From Nitzschia sp. DOCU1 (taxonomy: Eukaryota; Bacillariophyta; Bacillariophyceae; Bacillariales; Bacillariaceae), in NCBI GenBank assembly GCA_951394045.1, contig OX595986.1, positions 1,240,001 to 1,304,000 on the forward strand: a DNA stretch of 64,000 bases, written 5' to 3'. A program made the position numbers and the translations under genes. Below are positions 44,204-53,518 of this stretch, piece after piece; within the stretch, counting starts at the first letter, position 1; each line of letters opens with the position of its first letter. A model generated the notes under the pieces. The model was given only the letters and a program-made list of their open reading frames with translations, ran no database searches and was not told the DNA's origin.

Positions 44204-44821
44204 ATCTATTTTATTACATGAGCGAGAGAGATCGGACTCTCAACTACTAAAACAAGAACAAGGCAGCAGCTGGAACTTTTACTTGTGCACCCTTCTCTAT
44301 CTCATCCTGCGAAAGTCCTCCTGCTCTTTGTAAGCAATTAAGATTGTGTGTTACTGAATGCATTCTGGATATTTCTCAGGGTACGGCCATTTTAGTTGAC
44401 GCAGGAAGGTCCTCATCTCGGAGTTATTCACGCCATACATAGTGCATCATAATGCTCGCTGGTTGAGCTTTTCGACTACCCGGAGTCTGGAACTTTTCGC
44501 GCCTGCCCACCTTTGGTCTCGGCACAGAGCGTGGCGGCGTGAGCGTGCGCAGTGTGCCGCGGACTCCCGCCGACGAACAAAAGAATTGGCGACGTTTCTT
44601 CATCATGTCCTCCAAAATCGATGCCACAGGTTATAGTCCGTTGGTGTTAGTGTAGTCATCAAACCAACAAACAAAACCAGCCATCAGGACCAGAAAAGAG
44701 ATCAATCATTGTGAATCGACAAGGGGACTCTGGAGTATTTCCTGTATCAACTCGTAGAAGCATCGGCGAAGAAAAGTGAGAAAAATTGCCGTTTTTGTGG
44801 TCACGTTTGTTTGGATGCAAT
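44204..44821. other. Intergenic upstream of the cyclin
   Basis: Contains a decayed copy of the cyclin 5' coding region (44364-44439), listed separately. Nothing else is supported. Confidence 0.5.
44364..44439 (+). pseudogene. Decayed fragment of the cyclin 5' coding region
   Basis: The segment reads tctggatatttctcaggg... catctcggagttattcacgccat. It matches 44863-44955 of the intact cyclin (tctggatgtttctcaggc... catctcggagttattcaagccat), with substitutions and an internal deletion of roughly 20 bp. The rest of the gene is missing here. Confidence 0.7.
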
Positions 44822-45829
44822 ATGATGGTGCAATCGAATGTAGGACTTCCCAATGGCGGGGGTCTGGATGTTTCTCAGGCTACGGCTCTGTTAGATGACA
44901 CATCGACCCCAGTAGTGAGTGACGAAGGTCATCATCTCGGAGTTATTCAAGCCATGAGAGAACAAGAGGAAGCTCACTACCAGGTGGAAAATTACTTTCT
45001 TCGTCAAGATCTCGCATGCGGCGGCGACGCCATGGACATTGAATTTTCGGTAGATGCCTTGCGAGAAGCTATTGACCCCGAGTGCCGATTTCGCATGTCG
45101 GAGTGGTGTTATCAGATTGCCGACTTTTGCGGATTCAAGCGAGAAACAGTCGCTATTGCCATGTCCTGCTTGGACCGATTCATTGCCTCCAAAAACTTTG
45201 GTGATGAACTGTACATGAATCGAACCAAATTTCAACTGGCATCCATGGTATGCCTGTACAGCAGCGTCAAGACGCACGAACACGAGGCGATGGATGCAGA
45301 GCTGGTCGCAACGTTAAGTCGAGGGGCCTTTGATGCAAGAGAGATTGAAGAAATGGAAGCCCAGATGTTATCGTCCCTGCAATTTCGAGTGAACCCGCCC
45401 ACAGCATTGGCATTTTCCAAACAGTTACTGGACCTGATCCCGAGTCAGATTGTTGATAATCAAGTCCGTGACGCCTTGTTGGAACTAGCAAAGTTTCAGA
45501 CGGAGATTGCTGTCAGCGACCCCGATTTAATGCCCATTCGTGCATCTACCATTGCTCTGGCTGCGCTTGTCAACGCATTCGACGGCTTGGGTATGGATGA
45601 CAACCTGCAGCGATATATACTCCAAGTGCTCTCAGAAGCCATTCGAGTGGATTCCGATTCCTCTTTGTTTCGAGACGTGCGCATCCGACTCTATGAAGGT
45701 CTTGCGGGGGGTGGCGAGGGTAGATTTTCCAGCTCGATTTCACCACAGGAACCTCATCCAGGGGGGCTTTCCAACAAGGTTCAAACCACTTGTTATGAGA
45801 CACCAAAGACGATAAATGAACAGTTTTGA
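44822..45829 (+). CDS. Cyclin (diatom-type)
   Basis: 335 aa from MMVQSNVGLPN. The cyclin box is clear: MSEWCYQIADFCGFKRETVAIAMSCLDRFIAS (about 95-126), the FQLASMVCLYSSVKTHE helix, and the ALAFSKQLLDLIP ... ASTIALAALVNAFDGLG second fold. The first box carries the MxxWxxxIxDF... pattern of cyclins. The sequence is more like the expanded diatom-specific cyclins than canonical A/B/D types. These activate cyclin-dependent kinases, and some respond to light or nutrients. Low-complexity tail (Pro/Ser). No introns. A decayed duplicate of its 5' end lies upstream. Confidence 0.88.
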   Translation: MMVQSNVGLPNGGGLDVSQATALLDDTSTPVVSDEGHHLGVIQAMREQEEAHYQVENYFLRQDLACGGDAMDIEFSVDALREAIDPECRFRMSEWCYQIADFCGFKRETVAIAMSCLDRFIASKNFGDELYMNRTKFQLASMVCLYSSVKTHEHEAMDAELVATLSRGAFDAREIEEMEAQMLSSLQFRVNPPTALAFSKQLLDLIPSQIVDNQVRDALLELAKFQTEIAVSDPDLMPIRASTIALAALVNAFDGLGMDDNLQRYILQVLSEAIRVDSDSSLFRDVRIRLYEGLAGGGEGRFSSSISPQEPHPGGLSNKVQTTCYETPKTINEQF

Positions 45830-46173
45830 AGCGGACTAGGGGATACTTCGAATGATCCAAATCATTCTATGCTCGTGGGGCTGGATTTTAAACCTAAAAT
45901 AGAGTGTACAGAGTTTTGATCATGCCCAACGCTCTTCTCTGGAAGATTTCTCCTTTGAAATTGATCCCTACCCTCCACTTTTAGAGCCCCACGCGCTATC
46001 TCACTTGCAAGAGCGATCGTCGACAAAGCCTACGAAGACATTTGTGGGTATCTTGCATCGTCCACGCGAACGTTATCTCCTCGGAACTGCCTCGACATTT
46101 AGCTTGGTTGTGATGTGAAAGGTAGATTTGCGTTTGGAACAATGGATGAAGATAGTACTATTACACTATTACT
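45830..46173. other. Intergenic, convergent 3' ends
   Basis: 344 bp between the cyclin and the minus-strand gene. Nothing is recognised. Confidence 0.5.
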
Positions 46174-48102
46174 CTACATCACAGCGCAACAACACCTAGC
46201 CTCCATTTCTGAAGAGGCATTGGAGTCGTCGTCGTCTTTCTTCTTCTTTTTGTCTTTTTCCTTCCCCTTGTCGACTTCTTGAAGTCGTTCTTGCATTTCT
46301 TCAGCTTTTTGTTGCTGTTGCTTCAAAGTTTCTTCCATGGCAAGACGATCTTCGTATTCGTCCTTGGCTTTCTTAAGGTCCTTCGCCAACTTATCCCCTT
46401 TCCCCATTTCGATCATCATTGCACGGTACTCGTCTACTTCTCGCTTCACCCGAACTCGTTCTCGTTCTTCGTCTCGACGCATTTTCAAGTTCTCTTTATC
46501 CAACTCTTTCTGCTTTGCTTCACGCTCCGCTGCCTCCAACTCGCGCACTTTGTATTGTTGCTGGCACTTCTTGATAATCTCCAATTCTCGAGACGGTGGC
46601 GGGGCTCCAATCTTTGGAGGATTCTTCGCCTTTTTCGTCCATCCAGAGAATATACTTTCGTTTTTCGGACTGGTAGCAGCCGCTGCCTTTCGCTTGTGAC
46701 CGGAATCCTCCCCACCATCTTCTTCACCTTCCTCCTTTTCCTCTTCTTCCTCCTTGCCGCCACCAAACAGAGAGTGACCAAGACTGAAGCCGACCGACAA
46801 GACACTGTTGAACACAGTGCCAACAAGACCACGCTCCTCATCCTCCTCTTCTTCGTCACTGGCTTCGTCCTCGGACTCGGCTTCGCCGCGCCTGCGGGCT
46901 TCCAATTCTTTTTGGCGCCGCTCTCGCTCCCGCTCTTCGGGGTCTCGATCGTCGTTGTATTCTCCGTACATCTTATCGTAATACTCCTTGTCAAAGGATT
47001 GATCCTCGTCATCGTCCACATATAAGCGCTGAAACTCGTATTCCGGGTCGTATTCCTCTTCCTCTTCTTCCTCCTTTTTTTCAAAGGTGGGAGGAATGAA
47101 AGGGAGTGGCTTGACAAGAGGGAATTCAGGGATCTTGGATAATCTGCCCCTGTTCTGGTTGGGGGAAAGAAAGTCTTGTTCTGGTTCCGGCTCCGGGGTC
47201 TTCTTTTGTTCTTGCTTTTGACGATAGCTTTGGTATTCGTCTTCATCCATAGCCAAAATGTCGTCCTCCATTTGAAAGGCATCAAAAAATTGAGTAATGC
47301 CTGTCATCTCACTGTTTTCGGAATCACTGCTTCGTCGTGACGATGCTTTCTTGACTGGAGTGACAATACCAGCAAAGTTGGTAGTATGAATGTTTGCCGT
47401 AGACTTTTTCCACTTGGAAGGTGGAGCAGCGCCCGTGTCCGTTTCCACACTGGATGGGATGGCGCCCTTGATTATCGAACTCTGAGGCTCATACTCCTCG
47501 TCTGAGGATTCCGACTGGGTGTCGATTGGAGTCTTTGGATTCTCTTCAAAAGAGTCACTGTCACTATCGCCACTGCTGCTAATAGGCCTGGAAGGAGTTT
47601 TCGCTAGCGATGACGAGCTCGACTTGGCCGACGGAGGTGGACGGCTGTTAGGAGTGGCGGATTTCCTTTGCGGCTGAATACTACTAGCCGACTTCATGGG
47701 GATAACCCCCGCCGCAATACTTGCTTTGCGGACCACCATTCTCACAACATCCTCTGGCCTCAAATCCTTATCCGAATCCGGTTTAATGTCCTCATCGTAT
47801 CCGTAATCCGGCTCCGGCGCCTGTTCCTGACGCGGAGCCTTACTACTACCGCCATTTTGCTGCAGGCGTTTCCGAATATCTTGCTGCTTCTTCTTAGCAT
47901 CCCCTAACGTTTTCCAGATCCCCGTGTCTTCATTAGAGGAATCTGTAGCAGTTGAAGAGGAGAGGGATGGCCTTTGATTATCATCTTTTCTGGCGGATTG
48001 ATTCTGTTCTCGATCGAGCAAATAGGAGTAAAAGCAATCGAAATCGTCCGCCTCCTCGTCTGCAGAATCGTGTTCGTCCTGATCAGCGTAAACTTGCGGC
48101 AT
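46174..48102 (-). CDS. Large charged low-complexity protein with C-terminal CaaX box
   Basis: 642 aa, ATG start (MPQVYADQDEHDSADEEADDF). The chain is dominated by Glu/Asp/Ser/Lys. It has acidic blocks near 350-430, a short hydrophobic Gly-rich patch (GLVGTVFNSVLSVGFSLGHSLFGG, about 430-455), and a long coiled coil of alternating Lys/Glu/Arg/Gln from about 500 to 620. It ends CCCAVM: the last four residues, C-A-V-M, fit a farnesylation CaaX box, with two preceding Cys as possible palmitoylation sites. Such an ending normally attaches a protein to membranes. No family is recognised. Confidence 0.75.
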   Translation of the reverse strand: MPQVYADQDEHDSADEEADDFDCFYSYLLDREQNQSARKDDNQRPSLSSSTATDSSNEDTGIWKTLGDAKKKQQDIRKRLQQNGGSSKAPRQEQAPEPDYGYDEDIKPDSDKDLRPEDVVRMVVRKASIAAGVIPMKSASSIQPQRKSATPNSRPPPSAKSSSSSLAKTPSRPISSSGDSDSDSFEENPKTPIDTQSESSDEEYEPQSSIIKGAIPSSVETDTGAAPPSKWKKSTANIHTTNFAGIVTPVKKASSRRSSDSENSEMTGITQFFDAFQMEDDILAMDEDEYQSYRQKQEQKKTPEPEPEQDFLSPNQNRGRLSKIPEFPLVKPLPFIPPTFEKKEEEEEEEYDPEYEFQRLYVDDDEDQSFDKEYYDKMYGEYNDDRDPEERERERRQKELEARRRGEAESEDEASDEEEEDEERGLVGTVFNSVLSVGFSLGHSLFGGGKEEEEEKEEGEEDGGEDSGHKRKAAAATSPKNESIFSGWTKKAKNPPKIGAPPPSRELEIIKKCQQQYKVRELEAAEREAKQKELDKENLKMRRDEERERVRVKREVDEYRAMMIEMGKGDKLAKDLKKAKDEYEDRLAMEETLKQQQQKAEEMQERLQEVDKGKEKDKKKKKDDDDSNASSEMEARCCCAVM

Positions 48103-48631
48103 GTTGCTTCTTTGTACAAGTGGCTTAACTCAGAATAAGGTTAATACGGTAGCCTTTCATGCGTATTGATCAAGTGGTTGGAAACAAAATGGGAACCAGA
48201 GGGGAAAAGGTCTTCCGCCCATCTACCTACACGCACTGCATGTTGGTGATGCCGCGGGGTATTGGATGACTATCGCACACCGAGCGGGCTTTACTTCGGC
48301 CAAATTTCTCGTTCCAACAGAAATCGGGTTTGGGGTGGTGCCGAGATCGATGACCGCAAATACGTCATCTTCTGGGCCTTTTTCCTTCCTCGCGCACTTT
48401 CCATGCAATCAAAAATTCCCTTGGTCGACTAGCTCGACAGCGACTCCTTCGACTTCTTCTACCGCGCGCGTGCGTTCACGCGTGAAGAGGCGCGTCGTGT
48501 GGTTGGTTGGTTGCCATCCACTCCGCGGAGTGGGAATAGGATGTGCGGTGTCATCGCACGGCGCTTTCGAATTATTTCCACCATTGCTTCCTTGATGGGA
48601 TTGCAAAGACCCGAGAAGCTTTTGCTTCGCC
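48103..48631. other. Divergent intergenic region
   Basis: Between the CaaX protein and the carboxypeptidase gene. No supported gene. Confidence 0.45.
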
Positions 48632-50173
48632 ATGTTACGACTTTTGGCATTATTTTTGATTTCACTTCCCCTCTCTTCCTCTTTCCACTTATTGCGCCCC
48701 GTCGCCCTCAGCCGTTGTTCCACCTGCTCGACACTGCTCCATTCGAAAGACTCCAACAAAGTAGATACCCCCAAAATGCCTAGGATTAGTGTCTCTGACG
48801 CCTTTGATGGTGGCAACATTAAGTTTATTCGTCAACGATTCAATGAAAATGACAGTCGCATCATTGACGTCATTCTTCACATCAAACCCGACGTTTACAC
48901 CGAATTGGAGAAAATTGGACACATGCAGTATTTCTCTTTTAGGGTCTCTGTCAGTGGCTTGGACAAGGACAGCTTTCAGCCGACTCAAAAGATAAAGTAC
49001 ATTGTGGAAAACGCCGAGGCTGTGAGTTATCCGGAGGCTTGGAAGGGCAGCACAGTATGCTACACGAACAATGTAGAAGACCCTGACAGCTGGCGTCGAA
49101 ATGAGGATACCTATTACATGGATGGAAAGCTTACCTGGGAGCATGAACACACTCGCAACGGCAGTGTCTTTTTTAGCTACTTTCCGCCATACTCGTACTC
49201 TCGTCATTTGAATTTGGTTTCCCGATGCACGGAATACGCCAATGTGGAGAGTTTGGGTCAAAGCTTGGATGGACGTGAAATGGAGTGCGTTTCCGTAGGA
49301 GAAGGAAACCTGAATTGCTGGATCATTCACCGTCAGCATCCAGGCGAGACCATGGCCGAATACTATGCCGAGGGCTTGTTGACCCGATTGCTGGGACTCG
49401 ATACGGACGGTCAAGTCGATGAACAAGTGCAGCGCCTCTTGAAACTGTACAAATTTTACATTGTGCCGTGCATGTGTCCGGACGGTGCCGTGCGTGGGCA
49501 CCTCCGCACCAATGCCGCGGGTGCCAACTTGAACCGTGAATGGGCGACCAAACGCTTTTATGAAGCGCCGACTTTGGAACGCTCGCCCGAGGTTTATTGC
49601 GTCCTCAACAAGATGGACGAGACCGGAGTCGATTTGTTCTTGGACGTGCACGGAGACGAGGAACTGCCGTTTAACTTTTTGTCTGGCGCAGAAATGGTTC
49701 CTAACTGGAACAAGCGTATGGAAAGCTTGCATGGGGCATTCTGTGCTGCCTACACTCGATCCAATCCGGATATGCAGCAAAAGTATGGCTACCCCCCAGC
49801 TACTAGCCGCGAGACAGCCTTGGAGTACATGAATGTGGCTACCAACCAAATTTCCAATCGGTTCAACTGTTTGGGAATGACATTGGAAATGCCCTTTAAG
49901 GATTGCCTCACCAATTCCGACCCCGAACGTGGCTGGAGCCCTGCGCGTTCTCGCAAGCTGGGTGCCACCGTGTTGGATCCTATCGAGTACATTCATCCCT
50001 ACTTGCGTGACAACACTGACTTTTGGACACGACTTCCCGCCGAAGACGCCTATGTGCCGCCCACCAACGACTATCACCACGAGCTCAAGGGCGTTGATGA
50101 CTTTATTCCCTTGTCCAGACGTTTCTACTCGGATGTCCACGAGAACCACAAGCCTGCGGACGAACGAAGTTAA
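48632..50173 (+). CDS. M14 zinc carboxypeptidase (cytosolic carboxypeptidase/M14D type)
   Basis: 513 aa. The N-terminus MLRLLALFLISLPLSSSFHLL is a signal peptide with an SF junction, compatible with diatom plastid or secretory targeting. A second ATG at 48776 (MPRISVSDAFDGGNIKF) begins exactly where the M14D-type beta domain usually starts. Catalytic residues: H236 and E239 (HPGE), the NREW motif at 301-304, H340 (LDVHGDE) and E419 (GMTLEMPFKD), all in the expected order. M14D enzymes remove C-terminal Glu or other acidic residues, for example from tubulin; some members are bacterial-like. Whether the leader is used decides plastid versus cytosolic action. Its large antisense open frame is a codon-bias shadow. 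Confidence 0.9.
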   Translation: MLRLLALFLISLPLSSSFHLLRPVALSRCSTCSTLLHSKDSNKVDTPKMPRISVSDAFDGGNIKFIRQRFNENDSRIIDVILHIKPDVYTELEKIGHMQYFSFRVSVSGLDKDSFQPTQKIKYIVENAEAVSYPEAWKGSTVCYTNNVEDPDSWRRNEDTYYMDGKLTWEHEHTRNGSVFFSYFPPYSYSRHLNLVSRCTEYANVESLGQSLDGREMECVSVGEGNLNCWIIHRQHPGETMAEYYAEGLLTRLLGLDTDGQVDEQVQRLLKLYKFYIVPCMCPDGAVRGHLRTNAAGANLNREWATKRFYEAPTLERSPEVYCVLNKMDETGVDLFLDVHGDEELPFNFLSGAEMVPNWNKRMESLHGAFCAAYTRSNPDMQQKYGYPPATSRETALEYMNVATNQISNRFNCLGMTLEMPFKDCLTNSDPERGWSPARSRKLGATVLDPIEYIHPYLRDNTDFWTRLPAEDAYVPPTNDYHHELKGVDDFIPLSRRFYSDVHENHKPADERS

Positions 50174-50265
50174 GAGAAGAAGGAAGGAGAGCGAGTCGAT
50201 ACTATCTTTACATGTACTTTTGCAATACGTAATTCTATAAATTTTGCAACTAGATGATTAGATTG

Positions 50266-50964
50266 CTACCACTCCAAGTCTTCCGGCCGTACCGGATGAT
50301 CTAAAGGTATCACACTTTCTTTCTCCACGTCCCGCGGTAGCGCCTTTCTCATGTCCAATGCATCTTCTGGAGCCTCTCCCGAGTAATAACCTAAAACAGT
50401 CCGATAGGTTACGTATCCAAACTTGGAATACATATTTTGTGCTAGCCGATTGGACTTTCGAACAAATAAATCGACAAAATAGGCCGAATACGTGTGGATA
50501 CAAAGGTGTTCAAAGGCATCCATCATGGTCTTGGCGAGTCCCAGACGACGATAGGCAGGTGCGACCGTGACAGCCGAAACATGTCCATGCCACAACTTGT
50601 CCTCGCCTTCAGCTTTGCCCAAGACGTATCCCATTAGGCCACCATTCGGCGCTTCCGCAACAAGAAAGGACTCGGGCCACTGATACATGTACGACATGTA
50701 CTGCAGGAATGATGCAAGGTGAAAAAACGGCAAACAGCATGAGTCTGGATCTCCATTCCAGTCTTCGTCAAAATCAGTCATCTAATTCTAATACTCACAA
50801 AGGACATGTTATAAGTCTCTGTTAGGACGTCACCTGTATGTTCCAGAAAAATACAGACGTCAGTATCTTCGTTTCAATCTTGGATTGTAATGGGTAATTT
50901 ACTCACAATTGATGTTATTGAATTTCAGGAGATCGTCCATTACAAATTGGCGCAAGGTCGTCAT
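50266..50964 (-). CDS. NAA20: N-terminal acetyltransferase B catalytic subunit, 3 exons
   Basis: Exons 50964-50907, 50833-50799 and 50700-50266 (introns 73 and 98 nt) give 175 aa, the normal length for NAA20. The conserved start MTTLRQFVMDDLLKFNNIN and the CDVLTETYNMSFYMSYMYQWPE region are rebuilt by the two small exons. The GNAT fold follows: LMGYVLGKAEG, then WHGHVSAVTVAPAYRRLGLAKTMM with the RRxGLA acetyl-CoA loop, VDLFVRKSNRLAQNMY and a C-terminal ...LDMRKALPRDxxKxSVIPLxHPVRPEDLE. NatB acetylates proteins starting Met-Asp/Glu/Asn/Gln at the ribosome. The partner NAA25 is not in the window. Confidence 0.95.
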
Positions 50965-51885
50965 GGTCAGGATCGTAGCTGGCTTTGTGTTCGAATCAAA
51001 GGATGGCTATTTTCGTGGCTGCACTGCCTTTTGTCGAATCCAGAAGTAAGAAGTGACGGCGACAGGACTCTAGTGGAATAATGGAAGCATCCAGTTGGGC
51101 AAGTCTTCATGTGCATCGACCTTCATCGTGAAACTGCTGGAAAAGCACGCGCAGAGCGCTGCGTGCGCTTTCGGCCCAAGACCATCATGTCGGATGGAGA
51201 TCCTCCCCCTACCACCGGTAGGAAGGTGCTAACTACGGTTGCCACTCTTTGCTACTTGACTAGCTCCTAGTAGAGAAGAACTAAGTAGAGATCTTCTACT
51301 TCTAGCTAGAGAGTTTTATAGGTAATAGCACTTTTACCTCAGTGGGGAGAGTTGAGCAAAGCTGTTGCTTTGAAGCATGTATAAAGAGTGCAGACCGAGA
51401 GTTGCAATTGCTTTCTTGGTCTTCCTTGTTTTGACAATCACAGTCGGGCGCCTATGAGGTATAATGTCCCGCTTTTCTTGACGACAAAGCAGAAAATCCC
51501 AGAGTTCAATAATCTACTCTATTCTTACAGCTTCTCTACGTTAGAGACGACGACGCTTCAGTCATAAGCATCGCAAGTAGTATAAGAGTAGCAGAAACGA
51601 CTGTCACCGCCAAGCTCGAGGACATTGTTCTAAAGTTTCCATGACATTCCAGACGTTAGTCTTTTTCATTTTCGCCGACGCACATATACTAGTTTGAGTA
51701 GCTGAAATGTGCGTCAGGTCATTACAAAAAGGCAACGATTGAAATCTTGCGCAGCTTTGGAAGCGGTTGGTACCTTCCTTCTTTGTGCGCAAGTCTCATA
51801 AGGAAACGAGCAATATAGTAATAGCATTGTCCCGTGAACGAGTGAGTCGTGGCAAGGGTTTCGTTTGATAGTCCGTCAGTCCGAT
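50965..51885. other. Intergenic
   Basis: 921 bp upstream of NAA20. Short frames only; no domain recognised. Confidence 0.45.
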
Positions 51886-52616
51886 CTATTCCGCGTCTGA
51901 AGATGAATACCCCGTCAATTCTCGATGCACGTCATCATATTTCTCTCTCATCTTCCATGTGCACTTTCCATTGTGACATATAGCTCTCAACTCTTCATCA
52001 CTAGAAATGAGTTCAGGAGCTGGTGTAGTGTCATCATCCTTGGCATTGCTTGCCAGTGACGCTCCTCCATTCATTCGTTCCGTCTCTCGCCGCGCCAGCT
52101 CCTTTGCCTTTCGCATCGACCACTGTCCAAAGGGCTCCCATCCCCGCCGTTCTCCATGCAACTCAATCTTTTCCCGCCGCAAGTCCGAGTGACATCGACA
52201 TCCAAACATGCGCTCCACTTTGACTACTTTGCCAGCCGGGCCGTCCACAATCGAAAACGAAAAGGGTGCATACTTCTTCTTACAGACAGCGACTCCAATG
52301 CTCTCACGCCCACACCACTGTCCTTCTCCCCATCGCTTATTGACGGTTTCAATCGCCTTGCTCTGCGTGTCCGTCGAGGCAGATCGCGCAAACATGCTGC
52401 CTCCATACATTTCTCCACCAATTCCCACCGGATAGCCGCAAACAAATCCCAGGGGTACCCTAATAGCATGAATGAGTGAATGAATATGAATTAAAATGAG
52501 AATCTACTAGTGGATCTTTCGACTGACGCCTCAACACGAAGTCCAATGTCACACGACTTACCGCCCTGGAATAGCGCTTGCGGCAACTTTGGATCAGTCC
52601 GAGGGAAGAATGCCAT
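51886..52616 (-). CDS. Unknown protein with apparent exon-exon frame mismatch
   Basis: Exon 1 (52616-52562) codes for MAFFPRTDPKLPQALFQG and ends at a good GTAAGT donor. Exon 2 (from about 52459, after TTAG, to 51886) contains a convincing chain of about 190 residues: VPLGFVCGYPVGIGGEMYGGSMFARSAS..., KRWGEGQWCGRESIGVAVCKKKYAPFSFSIVDGPAGKVVKVERMFGCRC, then RGWEPFGQWSMRKAKELARRETERMNGG. Canonical GT-AG splicing leaves exon 2 one base out of register. Either the donor is non-canonical, the true start lies elsewhere, or a small indel exists. The Gly-rich N-terminus and Cys-containing middle do not match a family I know. Confidence 0.55.
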
Positions 52617-53518
52617 AGTCTTCCCCGTAAATGCGCATATCATCTTCTTTCAAAGCTAAGTGACGCTTGGACCGACGAAGGCCACCATGTGCTTTGGTGA
52701 GTCCTTCCATGACGGTGGATTTTCGTTTACTTCGTCGTCTCATATTGATGTTGATTTTCAACAATGATGATGCTGATCTTTGGCAATTTATTTTATTTGT
52801 GTGGGAGTCTACGTGTTGACGTTCAAACGGAACGCGATGGTTTGTTGCCAAGAAGTTCGGATAAGGGTGAAGCGACGCCTACTCGTCGCTCGGCGTCACT
52901 CATCGAACTTCGACGAGACCCAAAGGCGAAGGAAATTCGTAACGCCCGATAGAGAGCTTCTCCAGTACATTTTGTACGCATACGTTGCGTAGAAAGGGAA
53001 TTCTGGATAGTGGGGAATCGTGGCATCGGGAAGCGATTTTTTTAGTTCTTTGGAGGCGATGCAGACGTGGATCCCGCCGACGTGGTATTGCGTACTTGGC
53101 GTTCTGTCCGTCGCACGTTGACTGGGGACAACGCGCCAAATTTGCGGAAAGTCACGTCAGCAAAGTTTGCATCACGGAAGGAAATCTTACTTTTCTTGTT
53201 CAAGACAGAACAAGAATGAACGGGATGCGGAAGCTACCCGTCCGGGTCTTGTGGCTACTTGCCTAACCTGACCAAAGCTCTTCCTGGTATAGTAGCAGTA
53301 GTTTGGTGGAAGATGTTCCTAGTGGAGTAGGAGGATCGGAAGTTCGTCTATACCCTACTCCTAGCTACAGCGCGATCATCCGCAGAAACTAACTACTAGG
53401 TTCGAGTCGCAATTAGCTCGGTAGGTATAAATAGTCCAATCTGTCTCAAAGATTCTTTGTGTGCGTGATTCAAAAATGTATTCCCCATATTAACTGGCTA
53501 GTGTATCAGCAACTTTGT
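52617..53518. other. Intergenic
   Basis: Contains a short frame (52594-52851, minus) overlapping exon 1 of the preceding gene in another register. Nothing else is recognised. Confidence 0.4.

Noticed and set aside
48689..50149. 486-codon open frame antisense to the carboxypeptidase gene
   Set aside because: The plus strand has all M14 catalytic motifs in order; the antisense chain shows no domain and is a codon-bias shadow.
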